Program-made: the position numbers and the translations under genes
Notes under the pieces: model-generated
The model's database searches: none
Told to the model about the DNA's origin: nothing
The model's input: the letters and a program-made list of their open reading frames with translations, nothing else
Shown here: positions 36,801-48,082 of the stretch, piece by piece
How the letters are laid out: every line of letters begins with the position of its first letter
How positions within the stretch are numbered: position 1 is the stretch's first letter
Assembly: GCA_034509735.1 (NCBI GenBank)
Contig: JACGWO010000003.1
Coordinates: forward strand, 39,292,873-39,356,872
Length of the DNA stretch: 64,000 nt
Source: Sesamum alatum
Lineage: Eukaryota; Streptophyta; Magnoliopsida; Lamiales; Pedaliaceae
Reading direction: 5' to 3'

Positions 36801-38802
36801 TCAAGAAGCACAGAGAGTGGATGCTGCGCAGAAAAGAGAACAAAGTTTAAGGAAATTTGCTGCTGTAGAGAAAGAGAAATATCTGGAAGCTGCAAAGGAG
36901 GTTGAGATGGCAAAGAAACTTCTAGCTAAAGAGACATATGAAAGGCAGATGGCAGAACTGAAGGCCCACAAAGAGTCACTAGAGAAGAAGACAATTGTTG
37001 ATGCACTATTCTCTTGTGACCGAAGGTATAGAAGGTACACCAGAGAAGACATACAGATGGCAACTGGTTTCTTCGCTGAGAATAAAATGATTGGTGAAGG
37101 GGCATATGGTAAAGTTTACAAGTGCAGCCTTGATCACACCTTAGTTGCTGTTAAAGTTCTTCGCCCTGATGCATCCGACCGGAAGGAGGAATTTCTAAGA
37201 GAGGTTTGCCCTTCACTTGTTCTATTTATTTCACCTTCCCAGGTTCTACACAAGTAAGACTCTCAATTACAAGCATCATGGCATCAACTTTGAACTAGCG
37301 TTTTTCTGTACATCACGATTGCAAACTCCTATTTTACTTCGTGAAATTAGTGAAGTGAACCACTCATATAGACAACTCTATACGTATTCAAACATGTACC
37401 CACAGGAGCACATGCAGACAACTCATGCACATTTAGATACTTAGTGGGGTCATCTGTCCACTTCTTTTAACTTCCTCTGCGAAATTGAGACAAGCGGTTG
37501 ATTGATTGGAAGTTTTAGCATCCACTTAGATTGGCATCCTGTATGAAAAACTATAGGCTGTAGCTGCAGTTGTGACTAATACAGTAGATTGGGAATTTGT
37601 AAGAAATAATATTATACTTCAGATGTCAACTATTCTGGAGAAATATATATAAAACCATTCTTCTCATACATTGTAATCGGTATTCTGCCATGATATTTAT
37701 TTTCTGTGACCAGATTTCAGCACCATTTCACATTTATATATTTTCATTCTAGTGTTTTAGTGGTAATTAAAATGCAGGTAGAAGTTCTTAGCCAATTGCG
37801 CCATCCTCACATTGTCTTATTGCTTGGAGCCTGTCCAGAAAGTGGCTGCCTTGTTTATGAGTATATGGAGAATGGAAGTCTGGATGATCATATTGTGCAC
37901 AGAAGAGGCGCGCCTCCACTTCCGTGGCCTGTTAGATTCCGTATAGCTTTTGAAATAGCTTGTGGACTTGCCTTTCTGCACCACTCAAAGCCAGAGCCTA
38001 TAGTTCATCGCGATCTAAAACCTGGAAACATTTTGTTGGACAAATATTACGTGAGCAAAATTGGAGATGTGGGCCTGGCAAAGATAATTTCTGATTGTGC
38101 GCCAGACAATATTACAGAATATAGAGACTCTGTTATAGCAGGTACCCTGTTCTACATTGATCCTGAGTATCAGAGAACAGGAACTCTTCGACCAAAATCT
38201 GATGTATATTCTTTTGGAGTAATAATCCTCCAGCTGTTGGCTGCTCGTCATCCCAATGGGCTTATACCGAAGTTTGAGAATGCTATAATTAGTGGTACTT
38301 TTGCACACATTCTTGATAAGTCAGTTGCAGATTGGCCACTAGCTGAAGCGGAAGAACTTGCCCAGATTGCATTGAAATGCTGCAACCTTAGATGTAGAGA
38401 TCGGCCAGACCTTGAAACAGAAGTATTGCCAATATTGAAACGACTTGCTGAATTTGCTGATTCCAGTATGACTAAGAGAGACCGTGGACATGCGCCTAAA
38501 CACTATTACTGCCCAATCCTTCAGGTGAAAAGATCATAACCAATCATTTGACTTGAAATTCATATTTTCTACGGGCACATACATCTTAATCTGCCTCTAC
38601 ATTTGCACCATACAATCGAATGCAGGAAATAATGGACAATCCCCATATAGCAGCTGATGGTTTTACATACGAGTATGATGCAATAAAAGCATGGCTCGAC
38701 AGGCACAATGTCTCCCCAGTGACAAAGCAAAAACTACCACACAAGCTGCTCATTCCAAATCATATGCTGCATTCTGCCATTCAGGAATGGAGAAAACAAT
38801 AA
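33851..38802 (+). CDS. USP-like / protein kinase / U-box protein (plant U-box E3 ligase kinase, PUB34/35/51/52 type)
   Basis: Members combine a receptor-like cytoplasmic kinase with a U-box E3 ubiquitin ligase; substrates are mostly unknown. Nine exons close in phase: 33851-34004, 35128-35249, 35328-35443, 35800-35921, 35997-36217, 36390-36491, 36775-37203, 37778-38524 and 38626-38802, giving 729 residues. An N-terminal universal-stress-protein fold (residues 1-160: SQRAVRWAVENL, LVLGSCSSNYFARK, CSIYVVSANKL) is followed by a Ser-rich linker and a coiled coil (about 246-350). The kinase domain has GEGAYG at 386-391, Lys406 in VAVKV, HRDLKPGN from 499, and DVG at 519-521 instead of DFG, which I recall as usual in this group. 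The activation segment has AGTLFYIDPEYQRTG. The U-box (about 664-729) reads CPILQEIMDNPHIAADGFTY to WLDRHNVSPVT. Exon 3 starts after CCCTAG at 35327, because the earlier acceptor at 35312 runs into a stop. Confidence 0.93.
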
Positions 38803-39500
38803 CATCATCAACAGCCTGAACATGATGCACTCTTGCATAGCATCGGTATCAAAGGTGCACTATTCTTCTGCCTACGTTCTTTAAGCAGCTTTAATATATA
38901 TTTTGGTTGCATAGCTACGCAACTAGGCTCACATAACTCTACCGTTTGAATTGCTCGGTTGCAAGTGTATAGAATTGACGTAGCTGTATCTGTATATATA
39001 TATATATTCTTAATAGTAGTAATTAGGTAATGTATTAGCACTGAGTGAGTCCTGCTGTCTTTTGAGGATTGTGTCTATGTCGTGAGATGTATATAGAAGC
39101 TGAAATGAATGGTTGCCTTACTATTTTGGATCCCTGCCATCCTACCTTAGTCGTAAAGGTTGCATACAATGCATTTCTATGATATTAAAGGCCAAGAACG
39201 CAAGATGCCGTTTCAAATTCTTTTTGTCGGAGCTTCCGCTTGGCCTGAAATATGTGTAGGCAGTAATAAGGAGTTATTATAACTAGGTGATTGGAAAAAT
39301 AAAATGCAGGGGTAGAGTTAGGCTTAATTCACTATATATGTTGTTCATTGAAATTATTTATGTTTAGTCTAATAATTCGAGATTTTATCTATTGTGTAGA
39401 GTTTATCCAAATTTAAATAAAAATGAAAAAGAAAAAGAATTGTAAGTAGAAAATGATCGTAGGTATATCATACTTAACTATTTGAGTATGTGTGGTATCA
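38803..39500. other. 3' region of the U-box kinase gene and spacer
   Basis: The first few hundred bases probably hold the 3' UTR. They include a short (TA)n run at about 38995-39008. No further gene is seen. Confidence 0.4.
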
Positions 39501-40113
39501 CAAAAATAGTAAAGTGTGTTTAAGGTGTCTAGCACATGTTTAAGGGATTGTACCACACTAAATGCTTGGGTAAAATCTGAAAGATCTATGCAAGACATGC
39601 TAAACAAGACTACGTCAGGGCCGAGCCTGAAGGGGTTCCGGTGAAGGCACTTCGACACTCAAGTCAATGAAGAATTCAAGGTCTCAAGTTAGTAGAATGG
39701 GAGGATGAAAAGGATTAACTTTTGCCACCCAAAGTAATGCTTTCTCTCTTGTAGAAACCTTGAATTCTTCACTACTTGAGCGTCGGAGGACCTTCGCGAG
39801 ATGCTGGTATAATATTGGGTCTCCCCCTCAAGCAGGATCAAAAAAGGTTGTATTAAAGTTTCAATCAGTTAATAACATGGTAATTGCACCTGCCAGTGCT
39901 GGAAGTGATAATAAAAGTCGGAATGTTGTCACTATAACGGAAGTCACTCTCTCCAACCTTTTCTATCTATCTTTGAAACCACATATCGTCTTGGTCCTAG
40001 CGTAGTCTTGTTTTGCATATCTTGAATAGATCTTGAGAGTTTGCCCAAGCATTTGGAGGGGTAGAATCCCTTAAATACATACCAGATACCTTAAACACCT
40101 TTTACTATTTTTC
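39501..40113. mobile_element. Foldback element built of inverted LTR-like arms
   Basis: The left arm (39501-39690) and right arm (39758-40113) are diverged reverse complements. For example, AAAATAGTAAAGTGTGTTTA pairs with TAAACACCTTTTACTATTTT, and GAATTCAAGGTCTCAAG pairs with AACCTTGAATTC. The words ACTTGAGCGTCGGAGGACC and GTTCCGGTGAAGG resemble LTR U5-type sequence of plant Gypsy elements, so this may be two LTR fragments in opposite orientation. A short open frame at 39760-40005 is not credible. Confidence 0.5.
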
Positions 40114-40659
40114 TGATTCAACAATGTATTATGTAATCAATAATCTATTAGAATTCTGAAAAAACAGAGGAAGATTGTGAGTAATGATAACTTATGCAAA
40201 ATCACGAACCTCTTTAATTAGCGGTTGTAAGCATTCACTGGGCGATAAGTGATGGAGGAAGTGATAGTCCAAGACAATTACCACTTCGTCCACAAGAATC
40301 GCATTTTGCCCCTATAATATGGTAAAGAAAAGCATATTATCCCCTGCAAAATAAAGAAAAAGACTAATCACCCCCTTATGTTTTTCTAAAGAAAAGAGCA
40401 GATAACATTGATTTTTAACTTTTATTATTTTCTCATTTAATCGCAGTTAGAGTTTAGTTTAGACACCCTTAAACGGATATTTGACGCTATAAAAAAGTTA
40501 CTTATTGTCATTTATGTGCAACATAAACATTATTTCAATGTTTATACTTATATATTCGGGAAGATGATCATCGCAATATTATGGAATTGCTCGATCTAAT
40601 CATCTTATCAAATCCGATCATTAGATTATATATATGGTCAGACTAACACTAATGTCATA

Positions 40660-41040
40660 GCATTGAAGTTTGATGTGCCAAATTATGTCAATAACGTTGC
40701 AAATTTGGACGAATTTTGTCACAACATTGCAAAAACGTCGCAAATTTGGTCGAATTTTATAACGGAGTCCACCGTTTCCAAATTATTTGTCCCAAACTCC
40801 CCTCAAACTCATCCAAAATCCGTCACAGCTTTGCAACAACATTCATTCCTAACAAATGTGTTGCAAATTCTAAACGAAATGGCATTTGCAGGGACTGCAA
40901 TGGCATCTTCTTCCCAACAAACATATAATTTCAAGTTCTTGTCAAAAGTTTTTAATGAATTTTGCGACATCTTTTTGTACCTGATCACCATTCATCACAA
41001 ATTTGGCGTAAAATCTATTACAATTTTATGACAAATTTTT
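40660..41040. repeat. CAAATTTGG / GAATTTTGT-rich repeat segment
   Basis: Words such as TTGCAAATTTGG, GTCGCAAATTTGGTCGAATT and ACAAATTTGGCG recur in about 380 bp. Clusters of such short motifs are typical of subterminal regions of plant CACTA transposons, but no CACTA terminus was found. The 122-codon frame across it has no family resemblance and is not called. Confidence 0.3.
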
Positions 41041-41129
41041 CCCATCCCAAAATTCCGTATCCAACAAACTATTTTTTATAGTAAGACATTCCTTCCATAG
41101 TTTATGATTATTAATAAAAAAACCCTTAA

Positions 41130-41470
41130 ATGGGCCATGACCCATTACAACAAAGGGCCACCAAGGCCCAAGTGCAAGAAAAGGCCCAAGCTTGAGGAAA
41201 AGGACCCCGCACGCGCCAACGACACACTATGCCTTCCGTACATTGATGGGAAAGCTATAAATTCCCTTGCAAACTAAATATTCGGGTATTATTTATTGCA
41301 TTTCACTATTTAAGCTCCGAACACATGATTTATAGTTTGTTCAACTAACTTAATCGTCAGAGGGTTTACACTAGGGCCATCCTGGCACACCTGACGCTTG
41401 GTGTTTATTTCAAACTTATTTCACATTGAATCAAGGACATCTTGAATCCACCACCACACCGACCTCATAG
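41130..41470. mobile_element. LTR-like retrotransposon fragment
   Basis: The segment has a promoter-like CTATAAATTCCC near 41257. About 100 bp later comes TTAATCGTCAGAGGGTTTAC, then GGCACACCTGACGCTTGG. This order (TATA box, then a CGTCxGAGG word, then a CTGACGCT word) resembles solo LTRs of plant Gypsy-type elements. No internal coding region or second LTR was seen. Confidence 0.35.
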
Positions 41471-41472
41471 CT

Positions 41473-41473
<1 letters not shown>

Positions 41474-41509
<36 letters not shown>
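41474..41509 (+). repeat. (AT)n microsatellite
   Basis: About 18 AT dinucleotides abut the left end of the following MITE. Similar but shorter TA runs lie near 45737-45762, 47965-47984 and 22660-22678. Confidence 0.9.
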
Positions 41510-41511
<2 letters not shown>

Positions 41512-41936
41512 GGGTAAATTACAGCTATCTTTTTTTAAGTTTGACATAATTATAAATACCCCCCTCGTTGTTTGAAAAATTACAAATATCCCCCTGAAGT
41601 TTGTAACCGTCTAACAAATAATCCATTTTCATCCATTTTTATGGGTGAACTGACCGAAATGCCTTTATGCATTTTATTTAATTTTTAAAATTCTTTGAAT
41701 TTTTTTGGATTATAATGCGGAGGGAGAGGTCTTAAAGTTTTTTACACAAAGGAGTTAATAATGCAATTTACCTCGACTGATTTTTCTGCAATTTAACTAA
41801 AAAATCAAGGTTGAAATGGTCAATTTCAGCCATTTGGTTGAAAATTACAAATTTCAAAAGGTATTTATAATTTTTCAAACACGATAGGGTATTTATAATT
41901 ATGTCAAACCTTAGAAAAGGTAGGTATAATTTACCC
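41512..41936. mobile_element. MITE with ~50-bp inverted ends, family 1 copy A
   Basis: The left end GGGTAAATTACAGCTATCTT and the reverse complement of the right end GGGTAAATTATACCTACCTT both run on into AAGTTTGACATAATTATAAA or AGGTTTGACATAATTATAAA. The inverted repeats thus reach about 50 bp. The sequence TATATTT flanks both sides, offset by one base, and may be a target duplication. It is 425 bp and non-coding. Copy B is at 44491-44906. Confidence 0.75.
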
Positions 41937-44490
41937 GTATATTTCTATGGCAAAGAATGGAAGCCTAGCCTACTTAATATACCCCACAAACTGATGCAAC
42001 ATCACAATGGATCACATAATTGTCCAAACAAAAATGGACAAGTAGGACTTTTATTTAATTAATAGGTTTAGGAGTTGGTCAATTGACCCAAGCTTAAAAG
42101 TCAACAGTTTCTCCAAGGAAAAACGTGCATTCTCAAGGGCAAGCTCGTATAAATATTATTCTTCTATATATAAAGCACGTTTTATTTTGTTTGTGTGTGT
42201 GTTTGTATAATTTTTTGAGATAATTGCAGTTGGCATTTGACCTTGAATTATTTATAACATCAAATGAACAACAATTATTAATTTGTTTGCACGACGTTAC
42301 GAAGAAACGTTCTTGCATATGAGCTTTCGGGACGACGGTTTTAGACAACACTCATATGTGTGTGAAATAATTTAAATATGATATTAAAGATAAAATAAAA
42401 ACAAAACCAAAATATATAAAGGAAATATTGAAAAAAAAATCAATTTATTGATAATTACATCAATTTATCCTTGTATTTACAACAATCAAAATCGTCAATA
42501 CGATTTACACGAACCACTAGAAAATTAAACATAGTACTCCCCGAAAACAACAACATTATTACGCAAACTAGTACTGTTTTTGTCTGTTTTGGATGATTTC
42601 TGTAATTAAACAAAAGATAAAAGTATTTGTGTAAATAAATCATAGGTTAAGGGGTGTGGATGTAATTATCCCACAGAGATAAATATGTAAATTTAGGAGA
42701 ACGTAACGTTTTTTTTTCAAAAAAAAATCACACTAATTTTAACTTAAATGGACAAAAATATCCTTATGCCTAGTAAAAAAAATTAAATGTATTTCTATCC
42801 TCTGTAATAATGTATATGCCATATTAGCCCTTCTCAAGTCGAAATATCAACAAATATAATATCAAATTATTTTCAATACAAAAATAATTAAATAATATGT
42901 TATTTAAAATAAATTTTGATACCATACTAATTAATTCAAATAATATATATTGTTCATATGAAAAATAAAGATCGAAAGAATATTTTCCAATACAAAATTT
43001 TCAAATAAAAGAAACATTTAATAGTGAAATCTGAAGAAAAAACAAAAAATGAATCAAAAGGAGGATAAAATTAGTTGATAATTTTGTTGTAAATACTTTT
43101 TTTTTAAATACTTATACTAAGTGTATACTAAGTTCAAAGTCAAGATTAAATAAATAATGTTGCTACATAAAGCACGTTTTTTTTTTATATATTTTTTATT
43201 TATTTTACATTATACTTGTGCGGAAATAGGGATATTGACCTTTAATTAAATAATATAAATCCCTAGTAATTAATTACATCTCATGAGTAGTCTTGATTTA
43301 GACTAGTTATCAGCATAATTAAGTGCATCAATCATCAATGACACATTGTCTCATATGAAACTCATATTTTTATTTTAAAAAATGTATGATGTAGACATGA
43401 TTTTACGATGGCTTTTTCTTTTTAATTTTATGAATTGTTAATTAATTGAGACATAGTTCTAACTCTATTTGATAAAATTTATTGAATTAATGGAATTCAA
43501 AATCATGGATTTAAAATTTATAGGGAATGAATGTGATGGATAGTGCGAAAAATTGTGTCCTACGAAGTCGAGTTAAGAGTTAAACTCTTTATCTTTAAGA
43601 CAATTATGTCCTGCTCTGGTGTTCACGGAATCGGCAATTTATCTTTCAAAATACAACGAATTTCTATTCCAAAGTAGCAACACTACAAACTTTGAGAAAC
43701 GACGAACCAAACGATATTTTGAAACTCTCTTGCTAAACTCTATCTGCAGAATGCTTTTATGCTTACGAATGCTATGAATGAGTTGAATTGAATAATGAAA
43801 TGAAATGGAAGACCTATTTATAGGAGTTGGAAAGGTGTATCGAATGAAAATGTCCAGTCACAAAAGATGTTTTCGGAAGGTTATATATAACCTTTTATTC
43901 AAATGGATGCATCATTTCACTCAAAGGACATACTATTTCACTCAAATAGATGCATTATTTCACCCAATGGACACAATCTTTCAACCAAAGGACACATATA
44001 TTCGATTGATTTAGATATGGTCGGATGATGATTGGAAGTTATCAACCATCATCCACTTGTCATGAGCTATCACAAGCTTGTTATGCATCACACACCGTAA
44101 CCAGTCGCTTGCCACGATTTATTTTTTTAATTTATCATTCATCATTTATCAACAAAATCCATATTAACAAAATATTTGGATTTATTTGGATAATTATAAG
44201 TTTAAAGTAGGTCATTGTTTCGAACTTCACAAACATGCGGGTTTTATTATACGTTAATAGTAGGTGTTAATTAGATATAATTATCTTATATTTACTATTA
44301 GTATATAATTGTTATAGTTGTTAGATATATATATTTGATATTGATGATTGTAATCGATTTATTCACAAATAATAATTTATCGCTTTCACTTAAATTTTTT
44401 TTAAAAAAGATTTCAAATCCTTCAACTCTAAATTTTAACTATTTTTGTGGAGTTGTTTGAGTGTTTGTCTCACTTTATGTGAGTTATTTG
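41937..44490. other. Gene-free spacer with LTR-like and low-complexity sequence
   Basis: No gene is seen in 2.5 kb. The part 43555-43830 has a TATTTATAGGAG word and short-frame sequence that could be a decayed retrotransposon LTR, but no pair was found. A minisatellite at 43898-43998 is listed separately. Confidence 0.4.
43898..43998 (+). repeat. 21/22-bp minisatellite, about 4-5 degenerate units
   Basis: Units begin TTTCACTCAAAGGACATA, TTTCACTCAAATAGATGC, TTTCACCCAATGGACACA and TTTCAACCAAAGGACACA. The period is 21-22 bp. A weaker leading unit starts TTCAAATGGATGC. Confidence 0.8.
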
Positions 44491-44906
44491 TAAGGGTAAA
44501 CTACAACAACCTCCCATGATGTTTGACATAAGTACGAGTACTCCCTCGTTGGTTTGGAAATTACCAATACCCTAAAATGTTTGATGAAATTATGTAATTC
44601 TTATATGGAGGCCTCGAATCAACTTTGCCCTTGCTTATATTATAATGGATGGAAAACTTTAAAAAATATAAAATTATAATGCACTTAGTCCATAAAAAAA
44701 TTCAATTTTTTTTATAAAATTATAGTTCATAGTCTGTAAGGACATTTTGGTTAGTACACCACAAAAAATGAATGAAACCTAACAAAGACTAATGAATTGG
44801 GCTAGACAATAGTTAACATCAGGAAAGTATTGTTAATTTTTCAAACAACGAGGAGGTATTCATAATTATATCAAACCTCGGAGGAGGTTGTTGTAATTTA
44901 CTCTTA
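44491..44906. mobile_element. MITE with ~60-bp inverted ends, family 1 copy B
   Basis: The left end TAAGGGTAAACTACAACAAC and the reverse complement of the right end TAAGAGTAAATTACAACAAC continue through CCTCC, TTTGAYATAA and CTCGTTG blocks. The copy is close to 41512-41936 in size and end sequence, so the two are one family. Confidence 0.75.
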
Positions 44907-45734
44907 TTATAATTTTTTTATTGTTCTTAATGATATTGTATATCGATTGAATTGATGTGCTGCCCAGTTTAAATATAACATTGAATATTTTATCATCTCC
45001 ATTTATCACAATTCTAATAAATAAATTAAAAGAGTTTTTCATCAGAAATCTAAGACATGTTTGCAATTAGTAATGCAAAAAACACAAGCACTGAGAGTAT
45101 GGACAATGCTAATATTTTAATAATTTTATAATTTTGTTCAAGCAATTATGATCCTACAAGTATGAAAAATTTCAGAAAATTACCACAGAATGTATAATCC
45201 TTTTTCTTAAATAAAAGAAAATAGTTATTATTTATATTAGCCGAACAGTCTTACAAAAGGGGAGGAAATCAAATTTGGTAATAATTGATAAATATTATTA
45301 TATTTATTAAGGTTCAGTTTGGTGTGCTAATTTCATAATTGACTATGAGATAATATATGATAAGAGAATCCATTATAAATAATTAATTTTAGAAAAAGTG
45401 ATCGTGGTATTGTTATTTACAATTATATAATTGATTATACAAATATAAATTGTGGTTGAATTCCGAAGACCAGCCTTATTTTTAAAGTTAATGAATATGA
45501 ATCGACCAAAGAGTTGTTCGTTCAAATATGTCCAAGGTGAAGCCTCTAGGCCTGGTTTTTCACAAATTTTGAAGACGAGACATGTAAAAAATATGTTACC
45601 ACTCTGACGTTCAAATTAGTAACAGTGATGGAAATAAGAATTAAAACTGAAAAAAAACAAAATACAGGATGTTGATTTAGCGCAAGAGTACTTCGAATAA
45701 ACCTAAGTCAGGAGTTGTAGATGTAATTGTTTCA

Positions 45735-45765
<31 letters not shown>

Positions 45766-46765
45766 TTTTAAATATAAACTTAAATAAAAATAATTAATAA
45801 TAAAATTCGAAAAAAAAGAGCAAAAAATCCTAAAATCAAATTTGATGAAGAATGAAAAATTAGTTGAAATTTTTGTTTTGAAGATGCATTTTTTCCCCTT
45901 AGAAAAATAGTTTAAAATAATTTCCTTTAATGAAGGTTTTATACTTGAAGTATTTTATTTTATTTATATTAATTTAATATACGCAATATGTCACTTTGTT
46001 AATATAATATGTATATTTTTTAATTCTTTTATACTTATATTATAGTAAGTTGCTATTATTTAATTAGATTTTTTAGTGGAACAGAGTATGGGTCAAATTG
46101 ACGTTTTTCTATTACAGAGTACTTTTTTTCCCCCTTTGATTTCTTTACCTAAAACAAAACTAACACATTATTTAATTATTTAATTTTATGTTGAATTATT
46201 AAATTTTGTACGGGAGAAAATGCTATATAAACTATAATAAGAAATGAGATGAAGTTATTCGTTTATATATTTGGGCGTAAGGCTATGAGAGATAAAAGGA
46301 AAAAAACTAGAAATATAAGGCTATTTTTGTCAGTTTAAATAAAATTTTAAAAAATAAGAAAGTATTTGAAGGTTTTAAATTTTTAACAGTAGAGAAGTAT
46401 TTTTCTACTACGCAGGGATAACAACATGTCAGGTCTAGGTTGGGTTTTTCAAACCCCAAGACCCTGTCGTCAAGAAATTCTTAAACCATGAACCTACCTC
46501 GCCCCAAACTCGGGACTCAGGACCCATTGGATTGGTCCCGTGGGATTTGAGAGATCGATTTAATACTATTAAAATATTAAAATATATATTTTTTTTAAAA
46601 AAAATATTAGAACTTTATAAATATGAGACTATAATATTATTGAAATATTATTTTTTTTATAAATTTATATGTTCATGTTTTAAGCCTTGAAATATAAAAT
46701 TTTTAAAATACGTGTATATAGTAAAATGTTCATAAAACTATTTTACATAATTATTTTAATTTAGG
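44907..46765. other. Gene-free AT-rich spacer
   Basis: No gene or clear element border is seen. A (TA)n run lies at 45737-45762. The more GC-rich sequence at 46430-46560, with GGTTGGGTTTTTC and GACTCAGGACCC words, looks like the end of an unclassified repeat; similar wording occurs near 52950-53110 and 53240-53300. Confidence 0.4.
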
Positions 46766-47034
46766 AAAACAATGCAAGAACCCCCCTGTGATATTGCAAA
46801 TGAGCAAATTACCCCCCTATGGAAAAAGAATAGCAATTTACTTCCCTTTGTTCTTTAAAATGAATTAATTTACCTCCCGTATTTTTTTAAAATAGAACAA
46901 TTTACCTTAGAAAACACGGGAGGGTAAATTGATTCATTTTAAAAACCACAGAAACGTAAATTGCTTTTTTTTTTTTTTCATAAGGAGGTAATTTACTCAT
47001 TTGCAATATCACATTAAAGTAAATTACATTAACC
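46766..47034. mobile_element. MITE-like foldback element, related family
   Basis: CTGTGATATTGCAAATGAGC at 46785 is mirrored by the reverse complement of 46999-47020 (TGTGATATTGCAAATGAG). Beyond it lie paired words for CAAATTACCCCCCTATG and GTAAATTACCTCCTTATG. Length is about 270 bp, with a mirrored TAGCAATTTAC centre. It is non-coding. Confidence 0.65.
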
Positions 47035-47445
47035 CCTTTAATTTATAAAATATAAATTTTATGTATTATATATAAGTATAAATAAACCATACACATATTA
47101 TTTATACATATATTAAAATATTTTATTTAAGTACATACTAAACATATAAAAACTTAAATACGACAAGGTTCGAGTCAATTCTAAATCCAAAAAATATATA
47201 AAAAATTAAATAGCTCTGGAACCCCGTTAAAATTTTAAAACCCGCCCGAAGGGAATGGATTCAAATCTAGGTATAGATTAAATTCAAACCCATCGCTATT
47301 CCTATTTTCCTAATACCTTAAAGAAAAAAGAAGGAATAATTATATTTACACTCCCTAACCTTCGATCTGTTTACATAAATTATCCCTACTTTTTGAATAA
47401 TTACACATTCATTCATTAGAATGTAAGCATTATTTATACAAATCA

Positions 47446-47537
47446 CCCCTATTTTTTAAAAAAATTATACTTACACCCATCCAAAGTATCGCCCCTATTT
47501 TTTAAAAAAATTATACTTACATCCATCCAAAGTATCG
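47446..47537 (+). repeat. 46-bp perfect-type tandem duplication
   Basis: The unit starting CCCCTATTTTTTAAAAAAAT at 47446 is repeated at 47492 with one visible mismatch. Confidence 0.9.
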
Positions 47538-47734
47538 ATATTATTACACAAAATATCCCTATTTTTTGACTATCAAAGATAATTTCTGTAATTATACAAA
47601 AAATAAGAATAATTTATGTAAATAGACTGTAAATCAGGGTGTAAAATGTAATTATCTCAAAAAAGAAATTAATAAGAATTGGATTTTAAATTAATAAGAA
47701 TTGGATTTTGCGGGCCATGAGGAAACCCGAATTG

Positions 47735-47766
47735 ATGTTGGGTTTTTTTTTTTTTTTTTTTTTTTA
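47735..47766 (+). repeat. Poly(T) run
   Basis: A T tract of about 27 bases lies some 320 bp upstream of the ALP1-like gene. Minus-strand retroposition is possible; no body was identified. Confidence 0.8.
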
Positions 47767-47962
47767 ATGTTGGTTCCTCCTTGCTTCCAAAAGTTCCAAA
47801 ACGTGGCGTTTTATTCAGAAGACCAAGCGCGTGAAACTAATCTTATAAAATAGATCAAAACCCCCTTCCGACCAAACAGTCACCGTCAAAGCCCAATCGC
47901 CCACCCGGAACCTTCCTCCTCACCGCGTCTCACGCGCTCCCGCGTTCTTCTATGCTTGTGTG

Positions 47963-47985
47963 TGTATATATATATATATATATCA
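47963..47985 (+). promoter_or_regulatory. TATA-rich core promoter candidate of the ALP1-like gene
   Basis: A GTGTATATATATATATATAT run lies about 100 bp before the start codon and is followed by a C/T-rich leader, the usual plant initiator context. An ACGTGGC element lies upstream near 47802-47808. Function is inferred from position only. Confidence 0.4.
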
Positions 47986-48082
47986 CTCACTCAGTTTCAT
48001 TCCCTTTCAATTCACACTCTCTTCTCCCTTCCCATTTTTCTTCCCTTCAAACACTTTCAAACCTCACTCTTAGATATTATTC

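Noticed and set aside
40663..41031. 122-codon plus-strand frame (CAAATTTGG repeats)
   Set aside because: Built from repeated short DNA words; reads as repeat DNA, not protein.
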